Part shown: positions 36,101 through 48,100 of the stretch, piece by piece
Position numbering within the stretch: the stretch's first letter is position 1
Layout: the number at the start of each line of letters is the position of its first letter
Assembly: GCA_032622095.1 (NCBI GenBank)
Contig: CP136067.1
Span: 125,957,030 to 126,021,029 of the forward strand
DNA length: 64,000 nt
Direction of reading: 5' to 3'
DNA from: Siphonodentalium dalli
Taxonomy: Eukaryota; Mollusca; Scaphopoda; Gadilida; Siphonodentaliidae
Notes under the pieces: model-generated
Databases searched by the model: none
Seen by the model: the letters and a program-made list of their open reading frames with translations, nothing else
What the model was told of the DNA's origin: nothing
Made by a program: the position numbers and the translations under genes

Positions 36101-39100
36101 GGGAATCATATAGCCCGTGTGTCGGGGATACCTTGGCGCCACCCATGTTTGAAATCATATAGATATTGTAAAGGAGAATACCACATAGAGCAAACACCAG
36201 AGGATGGGGGAATGAACTCTCATAACCACAAAACTACACTAAAGACATCCCTATCAACCCAAATTGGATTCAGTCGCATATGGTATATATATGGTATATC
36301 GTTCTGTTGGCTCTATACATCATATAACTTACTTTTCTACAAACCCTTAAACCAACTCGACGTGCGATTTCCCTGCGCTCCTGTTGCAAAAATTATAGTA
36401 TGAAATGTGCGTCTATTTCAGACAAACTTCATGACCAGACCGATAATCTCATTACTATTGTAACAATGCCAGTAGAACATGATTACCCTTAAAAGCAATA
36501 ACACAGGGAACCAGGTTACAGACCACCAGAGGCACACACACACCATGAACAAGAAAACCATAGTCAGAAATGGTAACGCGCTCAATATCATATAGTATAT
36601 ACCCATGATTGTAATTATAGAATCTTTTTTATTTATGTTATTTGTAATTGGCATAGCTTATCACAAACCAAAAATCAACATATTAACATAATGTAAACGA
36701 CAATAAACGAAATTGAAATGCTCAACTACACATTTTACCAGGCTCGGCCTCGGGATCGCACTACAGCTCGATCTTGGGGTCGCACTACAACTTTTAATGT
36801 GTCCCAATAATTAACATTTTATAAATAGAACCCCCAGCGCTATGGCAGGGCCCAGGCGAAACAATAATTTGTACATTAGTATATTACAAGAAAACCATAG
36901 TCAGAAATGGTAACGCCCTCAAGATCATATTATTAGCCATAAATATAAATTATAATATAAACTATATTGGTTACATTACAATTCCGTTAAAACAAATAAT
37001 CCTTCAAATTATTACAAAAAACTACGGCTTATTACTGAAGGTTTCCCATTCACCACACCAGAAAGCTTCTAAATGCGGATCAAAAATCGGAGGCATTGTG
37101 TTCCCGCCATAACATCTTCAAGTGCATGGCCTAGCCATTGTCCATACCTAAACATCGAACGCAATTAACGCGGTCATGATAATTACATACTGCAACTATA
37201 AGACATCCAGCGAATACACACCCCACGAAAACCCGAAGTGTGTTGTCCTGCGAGATATCCCATCGCTATGGCTCAATTTGACACGGCCAGATTAGCCTTC
37301 CTACAATATCCTAAAACAATAAAGCTTCTCAAATCATCGACATAGTCAATAGAACTTTCACGAACTTGGACATCGATACTTTCTAATCGATCTACATAAG
37401 CATGGTCATACCTATCATGTAATACTGTAACTCTGCATGGAGCCCACATCACAAATACCAAAGCATTGTGTTAGCGAAATACAAAGAAAAGCAACGAAAC
37501 TAGTTCGTGAAATCAAAACTCTATTCTACCGAGACCGAATGATAAGACTCAATCTGATGTCTTTAAAATGTCGAAGATTTAGAGGAGATCTAATCGAGGT
37601 ATATAAATGGTCATTACAATATCAATGCCTGTGACTTATTAGAAATACATTCATCAGGAAGAACAAGAGGACATAATAACAAGCTACAGATGCCCATTTT
37701 TAACAAGGCCATAGGAAAATATTTATTCACGCAGAGGGTGGTAAATAGCTGGAACTTTCTGCCAGACTTCGATGTTGAGGCTCCAATAATCGATCATTTC
37801 AAGACATAGACTCATTTTTCTGGTATATAAAATACGAGTTCGACGACAATAATTAGTTACTAATATGTTCAAGTGACTCACAAGTAAATATCGAATGACG
37901 ATACATATATTTGTAAACAAACATTGCAAATAATGTTATTGGACGAAAGGTTGCAAGACATTTTCCGTATTATGATGATGATGATGATGATGATGATGAT
38001 ATGATTGATAGAACAAACCACTATTATGATGATCGTGTCGATATTTGTTTAAAATACGTATCAATTGACATATACGCACCCGTTCCTTCATTAAAATCAA
38101 CATATTTCGACCATTTTATGGGATCTCCGCGAATTCGGGGATTTCCGCAAACAGGGAACTACTGCAAATTGTCACACCGATCAGCACAAATTAACGAACC
38201 GTGGCTGACTCGGCTGTATCCGACTAACCTCTTTAAAATATGTATCAATTGAGATATACGCACCCGTTCCCTCGTTAAAATCAACATATTTCGCCCATTT
38301 TAGGGGAACTCCGCGAATTCGGGGACTTTCGCAAATTTACCTCCGCAATTTGGGGACCTACTGCAAACTGTAACACCGATCAGCACCTAGTTAACGCGGT
38401 GGCTGACTCGGCTGTCTCAGACTACACTCTTTAAAACACGTATCAATTGACATACGCATTTTACAAATTATATTTTTCATTTCTTCTTTTTGTAATTGGC
38501 ATAGCTTGTCATAAACCAAAATCAACGACAATACACGAAATTGAAATTCCAACTACACCTTTTACCGGATCGGGGTCGCAGTACAACTTTTAATGCATCC
38601 CAAAATAACCGGATAAACCCATTATCTATAAATAAAACGCACAGCGAACCATAGCTATCTAGAATCTCTAGGACAGTATGCACGCGGCGCGCGTAATAAA
38701 TACACGATAAAAACCACGGCGGTTTTTGTACGGTTATATCTGGCATATATACACCCATGGCTATTACATGAGTGTGCACCCCCTACAAACGAACACATAT
38801 TGTGTAGAATTTATACACATCTGTTCTAAGAGTACCCAATACGTCCCCACGACAATGAAGTGCTTGCGTAAGGATCAGTGCGTTAGGTCTGCCAAATGAT
38901 TAATATAGCGTTCCAGTGTATATTTTTATAACTGAATGGGAGTATCCATTTAGGTACACGATTTATCGGGTTCTAGGGGAGGGGTCTGAACAATAAAACA
39001 AATATATATCTGGGGCATAGCCTGTGTTGAATGTGACAATACTGATTTGATGGTTTAATAATTTTTTTACAAAACTCGGAAAGTTCACAAAAGAGTGAAA

Positions 39101-42100
39101 CATGTGGATACGTAACATGATTTCCGTATTCAGTGAAGGACAACTCTGTGTTTTATTTTACAAAAAATAGCCCGATATCTCTCCCATGAATTCTGTCATC
39201 TGTCTTGCAAGATATTTTTTTTTTAATTGCTACGATAACCTTTTTTCTATTTCAAATATTTCTCAGCTCTGACATACTGTAGCTCTAGCAGATGGAAGAA
39301 GCTTATTTACTAACATTCGCTATGTCATGGTCTGTTGTGTTGAAAAATGGTTTAAATTAAACATTTTGTGTGTGGCAACCAAGGGGCATAACTCAATGAG
39401 CAGTTGTACGAATAAGATAAAGTACATACATTTGATTACAACTACGATTTTTGTCGACAGTAAACATGCTTGATGGGCCATATACCAAAGATAATGGCTC
39501 AACATACATGTAGATTTGAAGTAAGGTACAACCTCCTATGCCGATTGTCCAAACAATTTCTGGAAATTGTGTATTGTTACCTTAGTACAGAAAGGGATAA
39601 CACCGAAATAGTGAAACACTCGAAAGGTAATTTCGAGCTTACCAGGCAACACACACAAAAAAGGAAAATAATTTCAATGACATCATTGGTTTAAACATTA
39701 TTGATTTAACGCTTTCAGTGCCAAGTACGATTTTTGTATCAACCCATATTTCCTTGATACAAAAATCGGACTTGACACTGAAAAAGTTAAAATTCGTGAG
39801 TAGTAGGTATATACGGAGCGCAAACGCGCTGACCTGGGTGCAACCCAGAATACCCGACAGTCCTTGTCCGAAAGTATTCATTTTTTAAATCGAATATTTA
39901 CTTTCCTTGCAATGATGTGTGGACCGGTCGTCGGCAGCGAATGTAGTCAGGGACTCCGCACTTACTGGATATTTGTCCATGCATGGGGAAGTCCGGGACA
40001 TGTGTCAATATGCAGGACGAACACAACGACGGAAGGAACCCAGGGACAGATTCTTCAATACGAGATAGGGAGCAGAAACCTCCTTACGCCCTGCCAATGA
40101 CGAGGACGACTCCATTAGATATACACATCGCATAACGGCAAATCTACAGATATAATCTTAAGATACAAACGCGTGGTCGGTCACTCGACACGAATGCCCG
40201 GAGCAGGTCTGCAAAATACTATGGACTGGCTGACCACACGAAACAATCTGTAGATAGAATCAAGAAGATAGTACCTGGCAAACTCCATACAGCGCCCTAT
40301 ACGCTATCGCTGCGATATATCGCTGCCACAATGAGTGTACTTTGCAGACGATAAATCTATTTCTAAATATCGTCGCGGAACTGTATTTACTACTATTTAG
40401 TCACCTATTATCTTGTTTTGACCACCACATTTTTTTAAAGTTTGCATTAATGGTAATTCGTTCGGTATTGATAAGAACAATATGAACTGAGCCAGACATA
40501 GACAATTTTAATCATAAAACATAAGAACTAAAAACACGTGAGAATTCCTTACCAATTAATGTCATTATGGCAGTGGTATCTCAGCGGAGCGATGGGATAT
40601 AACTCTGCCTGGAGTTTGAGTACCTGTTTGGCTGATCTCGGATCCGCGTCGACGATCGCTCGACAAGAAAGCCTTAGGCGCGCCGCGTCGGAGAGAAGTA
40701 TAAGTAACCCGAAAATTCGTATTAAGTATGCAGTATCCTCTGAGACATCCAGCAGTCAACACAGTGCACGTTCCCACAACGACGACAGCAGATACACCTC
40801 GAGAAGAAAAGACTAGCAAGCGAGATGGCCGATAAATCAAGGTAAACTAAAATGCTTGTAGTTCTGAACAACGCATCCCCGGTGTATCGACGACACGGCA
40901 CACCCAACGACAGCAGACGACAGGCCGACATACTCAAATAGAGATCAACGACTCAATCCACGAAGGCACAAGATATCCCCGATTCACGCAGACGACAGGA
41001 TGACGCACTTAACATATGAAGACACGAGAAGCCCCACGATTCATGCAGACGACAGGAAGACTCACCAAACTAGGAGAAGCCATACCGACTACCCGAAGAT
41101 ATCTTATTGAACTGTTTGTAAATAAATGATCAAATCATTTTAATGTCTGAACGTGATATGTCCCCCGTCTTGGCACAGTTGTAGCCAATATACTGTTTAT
41201 ACTCGAAGTCGATATATATTTTGTTCACAAGGACCGACGCATGCAATTGTTTATATTTGGGCCGACCCCCACCTTTTTATGTTGTTCTATAAGTGTATAT
41301 GCATGTGATAATTATCCTTCAAATTTCAATGTAATGCTTGTAATGATTCAATGATTGTTTTGTTAAATGTGAACCAGGGGTCGGTCTGTCTATGCATGTA
41401 TATGTACTTTCTTTATATCATATGATGTGTGATTTATGAGGAATAAACTATTTTAGTTCCTTGTAACATTTACACATATTATAATTGATCATTGACAAGA
41501 AGGCTATTATTTACAAACCGCAGGTACACGAGTGAGGGCTACGACATGCGCTTCAGTCTGAATCGATCGGCATGCGACGGAGGAGAACCAACGCAGAACG
41601 AGTACATATGGGCCGGCCATATACCAGGTACTATACTTACAGTACAACATTCATATCATGAACCAGTTATAATCACAGCTGGACACGTGGTTCGATCAGA
41701 TAATGTGCCACTGACATGTATATGACAGCTATGATACATGTGGAGGGCGGGGTTATATTAAGAAAAGGTACCGTAAATGTTTGAATTATACGAATCTGAA
41801 CGATTTGAGAAATATGCCAGTGTCTGCATGAAATATTCAAGAACATAATACATATTAAAAAACCTTGCTTATAAAATAATAAATTTTATTTTCTAGGCAA
41901 TCTAAGCAATCGATTAAAATATAATGGGTTTTCCCCTTATTGCATGAGCTTTTATGTACGATACATCATATACATGCGCAGTCATTTAATTGCAATGACA
42001 TAATTGATTCGGGAATATAAAAATTAATTGTTTTGGGAAAAATAATTCCCATATTCCTTTGATTATCAGGATTAATTTTCCCACCCTCCCTCCCCAATAG

Positions 42101-45100
42101 TATGTTAGCAGCTTGAGAGTTATGTTGCATCTCACAGCAATATTAAACTACATATAGGCATACTTAGATTCTGAAGAACATAAATTATTTAACGATCCTA
42201 TTTGTCGTCTATTATGTGAGCAATAATCAAGGCTGCACAATTAACCACGCCTTTAATTTAGTTCGTGCTACGAACGGTTACTTCAACTATCATAATAAAG
42301 ACACGTGCTCGGAACCTCATGTATGGCTGCGGGCACACGTACCACAGTGGCGATGGCATAGTAGGTGTGACAATTTATTATGGTGGAGTTTGGTGACAAT
42401 TGGTCGTCGTAATTCTGTACCATAGCTAGCCATGTTGCCCACTGAGTTTCCGCACAATGAGTTGACTGGACCAATTGACCCATTGCGTTTCACCAAAGTT
42501 GATCTCTACTCATTACGTTTTTGCTATATTGTATTCTCTACGATATATATAATTGCTCGATCGATCGTCCAGAATTGTGTTTGATCGTGGCAATCCCTCA
42601 CTCACTGACATATCATGTAGTACGTTTTATTGATATGATCTCAATGCTTGTTTATCTACATATATTAATTTCATGCGTATTAAGACAGTTCCACAATTGC
42701 GAATGAGAAACTGTCTCCTTTTTTTGAACAAGCAATCCCTCCTGGGTTCAATATTTGGTTACACAGTATATACATTTAGCTAATGTCTTAAGGCATACAA
42801 ATAATTATAACTAATCATAATCCTAATCGTGGACGTTATATTTGCGGAACGAGTGGCTGCGGACACACGTACCACAGTAGCTATGGCAGAGCAGGTGTGA
42901 CAATTTATTATGGTGGAGTTCGGTGACAATTGGTCGTCATAATTAATAAACCACAGCAAGCCATGTCGTCCGCTGCATATTCGCACAACTAGTCTTCCAA
43001 AGTTCGTAATAATCAGCCTTTTTCTTGTTTTGGTCCTTGTATATATATAGTTCGCTTTGTTTATTCTAGACACTTTCTCTCAACTGCATTTCCGCCAACA
43101 TTTCCGACACAGCTTCATCGCCCCAGCTGATAATGCTAGCGGAATAATGCGTAGAACTAAACGTCGCAAAATAAAAAACGCATTTGGGGAACTGTCTGAA
43201 TACGTATGAAATTAATATAAGTAGATAGGCATGTATTGAGATAATATCAATAAAACTAATTCGTGTATGACATGTGAGTGAATGAGGGATTGACACGGTC
43301 AAACACAATTCTGGACGATTGATCGTGCAATTATATATATCGTAGAAAGGCGTAATGAGTAGAGATCAACCTTTGTTAAACGCAATGGGTTAATTGGACA
43401 CTATCATTGCGTTGCGAAAGCTCTCTATTTAATACGACAATGCGTGGATAGGCATGGGGAGTCAGATTCTTGCTCTGCACGATCTACCAGATTAAAGATG
43501 CCACATATTGCTTAAACATGGCAAAACGATTTCTCCCCCAAAACGCACTCAAAACCCTTTATTTCGCTCTCATTCACAGTCATCTCGTGTACGGCTTAAT
43601 AATATGCGGCCATACAAATATAACCGGATCATTATTCAAGTTTCAAAAGAAAGCCATACGCATTATATGCAAGACGAAATATCGTAGCCATACCGAACCA
43701 CTTTTTAAGAGGGAAAAGATCCTCAAACTGCATGATCTGTATCATCTCCAAATCGCATTATTTATGTATAATTGGAAAAAATAAAACTCTCCCATCATCA
43801 TTCGATAAAACATTCAAATATACACCCATATCTATAACCACTGTCGGATACCCGTTTAGGTTCGGACATTCCAAGATGGCGGCGCCAACTAAATCAGATA
43901 AACGGCAAGTGTATATATTGTCTCCAAGCAGCCATCAACGACATCTTTCGGTGATACACCTTGAAACAGTTATGTAGGAATTTGTATGCCCAACACATAC
44001 GTAACACGCCTTTTGCATAACAGGCATGTGAATTGTTGTATTTGGCGTGTCAATTCGTCATAATTTTTCGAAATTTTATCGAGGCGGCGAAATGTTCGCT
44101 TTTTCGTATTTTTCTGGCCTTGGGCTCATGCATCCGCAAATTTATGTATTGTTGTGGGTAGATTAGGTCACCACACATCCTCGGAATGCAAAACCGGCGA
44201 TATTTTTATTGTCTAACTCCGAAAAATGACCTTTGAAAATTTCAAAATGTTCAGGTTCGGATTCGCAACATTCGCGATGATTTTGTTCAGGTTCAGACAC
44301 AATATTCGTTCAGGTTCGGACAAATTTGGTTCAGGTTCGGACGCATCAAAAACTTCGCATAAAAATGACACACCGAGGTACAGTCGCGTTCTTATTGCGT
44401 TTTTGTGCATTTGATTTTCTTCCATTCGTAAAAGAAACGATAAATGGGGAACACGAGGCATGGTTTTAGCCCACTCGTGAATAATTTGGGCGGACTTTCT
44501 TATTTTATGCGCGTGAGATCTATGCGATCACGTGATACCCCTCCACATCCACATACGATACCACGAAGGTCGCCGATGAGCAGATAGCTGTCCATAACAT
44601 AAGTTACACGGCTTTTTGATGGGATACTGTGTGGTATGCCCCGGTAGAGGCTCGTATCCCCCGAGGCGATCCCCCAGTCCCTATTGACAATATATTCCCA
44701 GACATAAAGCGCAGAAACGAGCCACGAACAGTAATTATATTTTGTTAGACTGCTTATACGATGAGTGTGATTATATAGCTGTTCCCACAATTTGCCCATA
44801 AATACTTGCTGATAGATAGACAATATATATTTTGTATCAATAATTGGATGATATATTTGGGTATTCACACGAAACATATTCTTTTCAATATAAGCCTTAT
44901 GTGTTTTGCCTCATTTCTAAATGTTGAATCCAGTTACAAGTTAACCATTTGTCACACGACTATTATGCCGGACTATTAATTAGAGCCCGAACATGTTGCG
45001 TTCTATTCAGCACTATGCGAACATAGAGAATACCTATATATGGTTTGCCGAATAATACCTGCAATATGCGAATCTTCACGAGCGGCGATATTTCAGGAAT

Positions 45101-48100
45101 ATATTATTCGAGAAACCATATGTGTTCTCTGTATGTTATGCTTATGGTAAGCAATTCTGCAAAACTACAAGTATTTATTTATCAAAACAAGAATTTAGAC
45201 GGCGAATTAGCGAAACTTATGCAAGCAACATCAGCTGTTCCGTTGGCAAATTAAGCATCTTTAAATTCTGGTGGAAAATTTCCTTCATGTGCTTAAGAGA
45301 ATAGTGCCTACCCAATGGTTAAATATTACACACATAAACCCAATTAACAAAAATGAATACGTAATAAAACGGGATCATTTGTTTTTCTATAGAACTTATC
45401 GCAGTAATAAACTATTTTCAGTCTTCCGCGGAATTTCGCGTAGTTTCATTGATAATACACGCGTCAATAATTGTGTACCCTTTTTTAAACAGAAGTATCT
45501 ACAGTGAGATAACGTTTGAAAATTATTATCCATGCCAAGGTCCTGACGAAAGAGAGCGCATCGTATGTCATTTAAAATTACAGCTATTTCATAGGGAAAC
45601 ATTTTACAAACAGCGCTTGTCCCCACACCCGGTTGTAACTAACAATCTGACTGACAACAACGTCACGTTTAAGTCATGCACCATGTCCCGTATAACTCTT
45701 GACAGTGGGCGTATAAAAGTACGTGAAACATCGTGGTTATGAATTACCCTTGAACTAGCAGTTTCACCAATCGTGACATTGTTCTAGCGCGCTGAGCTTA
45801 ATTGACGTCACCTAAAACAGGATCGATAGGTCTGCTAATGAATTATTCTTATTGGTGCTGATTGGTGTGAATTTATCTATAAAAAACTATAAAAAGCACA
45901 CCACATGGTAGCTATTGATGTGGAACAAAATCGTTAGCTCCTCCAACATCGTGGGATACTAGGAGATTTAATACCCGGATGTCTCTTTTTGAAACCTCTT
46001 GGCTCCGCCTCGGGGTTCAAAATCGAGAACCAGGTATTAAATATCCATGTATCCCCGATATTTCAGAAGATAAGTATAATACCACTGTTGCTCATATGTA
46101 AAATGTAATAATTCCCACTAGCTGGTTTATAGTAGACATTGCTCGAGAATATTCAACTGTGGCTTTTATCCCATTAATTCGGAGAATTTACCACCTATAT
46201 TTGGAAATTTCAGCTGCCATATTTAGAAATAACAAATTAACAGTGCATGTTCGTTAATAACACGCACAATAAGATCGAGACTGCACCTCGGCATGTCATT
46301 TATAGGTCAGGTTTTGATGCGTCCGAACCTGAACTAAAATTGTCCGAACCTGAACCATATTTGTCCAAACCTGAACGAAAATTGTGTCTGAACCTGAACA
46401 AAATCATCGCGAATGTTGCGAATCCGAACCTGAACATTTTGAAATTTTCAAAGGTCGTTTTTCGTAGTTAGACAATAAAAATATCGCCGGTTTTGCATTC
46501 CGAAGATGTGTGGTGACCTAATCTATCCACAACAATACATAAATTTGCGGATGCATGAGCCCAGGGCCAGAAAAATACGAAAAAGCGAACATTTCGCCGC
46601 CTCGATAAAATTTCGAAAAATTATGACGACTTGACACGCCAAATACAACAATTCACATGCCTGTTATGCAAAAGGCGTATTACGTATGTGTTGGGCATAC
46701 AAATTCCTACATAACTGTTTCAAGGTGTATCACCGAAAGATGTCGTTGATTGCTGCTGGGAGACAATATATACACTTACCGTTTATCTGATTTAGTTGGC
46801 GCCGCCATCTTGGAATGTCCGAACCTAAACGGGTATCCGACAGTGATAACCAGACAAGCCGGAAGTTTGATGATGACAAAACCGAAAACCAATTTCTCAT
46901 TAATACTACCAAAACACGCATTCCTCAATGTATGGAACTGCTTGAACACTTCGCACAAAAATTCTCCAAACAAAACACAATTCAAAAAGTATATCACCAA
47001 TAATCTATTATCACAATATAGTAATTATATCATATGTAAAAATCGAGAATGTAAATCCTGCAGAGTAACAAGTGGAAATTACTGAACTGTTATTGGCAGT
47101 CCCAACAAGTATGAGTCACCCTGGTACCCTCACCTACAATGGGCAATTTAATAATACATATATTTCCATGCACGTACATAACTAGCTTAGCCCTAACATT
47201 AAACACATATTCGAATGTCAAACTGTCGGATGTTGTAAATACTCATTATTCACCTATGAACGCCATCTTAATTAAACATTATGTTACAGGGTGACAGGAA
47301 GACGGCCTGCATTGGCCATGTCACCCATGGCTGCACATGTAAATTTGTACCACTGATGTATTGTATAAATGTGCAAATAAACATTCAAACATTCAGAGAT
47401 GCATAATCCGATTAAGCGCCCCTCAATTACTATTTATTTGGATTCGGGGGTAAAACATATTTGATTCGAGTGGAGGAACCCACCTATCAAAGATCAGAGT
47501 TATTAGATATCGATACTTGAAATCTATTAATTTTAACCATCGAGAATTATTAGTGGCCCAGTAAACAGTCGACGAGCCGACGGTATCGGGCCAAATTGCG
47601 GATGAAAATGGATGCCTATAAAATCAAGAGGCTTTCAATTGACAATAAGGCCAAATTTCGTCGAACAACATGTTGATAAATAACACGTTTCGGGCAATTT
47701 TATACTATAGTTGACAATGGTTAACATAATTTTTTGATGATCCCACACAGCGGGCTACATCACACAATTCACCATCTGGGGACCGCATTCTTCGTGGCCT
47801 CATCTGCTATGAAAGACATAGACTCAGATTGAAGTTCCCAAATGGTGAATATTGTGATGTACACCCATTGGGAACCTCGATTATACAATGTGTCGTCTGC
47901 CAATTTGGGGATATAGAAAAACTAATCTAAAAAAGAAATAGAATCTATGTGAAGAATTTCTATTGACATTTAATAATAAAGAATTTTTCCTGAGAAGATG
48001 AGTCCAAAACAGAATGAGGTCGCCAGACGGTGAATTTAGTGATGCTAGCCAGATATGCAGATTTTAATGCAATAATTGGATAGCGGGGGGGGGGGGGTGG

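Larger units (their letters stand above)
33026..41523 (+). other. Intron 4 of the VirK-like gene
   Basis: This 8.5-kb phase-2 intron contains a Harbinger-like element (33058-34781), a dispersed repeat at 35.5-35.9 kb, a short inverted-repeat element (35.97-36.15 kb), a LINE remnant (37.4-37.8 kb), an ATG microsatellite, a tandem duplication (38.05-38.44 kb) and a hairpin (39708-39790). The 39.8-41.5 kb part has open frames that I do not recognise. Confidence 0.65.

Noticed and set aside
39864-40100. 78-residue frame with cysteines in intron 4
   Set aside because: Unrecognised; the exon chain is phase-complete without it and no splice sites frame it convincingly.
40538-40816. 92-residue Ser/Arg-rich frame in intron 4
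   Set aside because: Low-complexity composition, open on both strands, no domain; I considered an LTR-type leader but found no paired LTRs.
44500-44877. 125-residue minus-strand frame inside the 3-kb transposon
   Set aside because: No transposase motif recognised and composition is not convincing; kept as non-coding interior.
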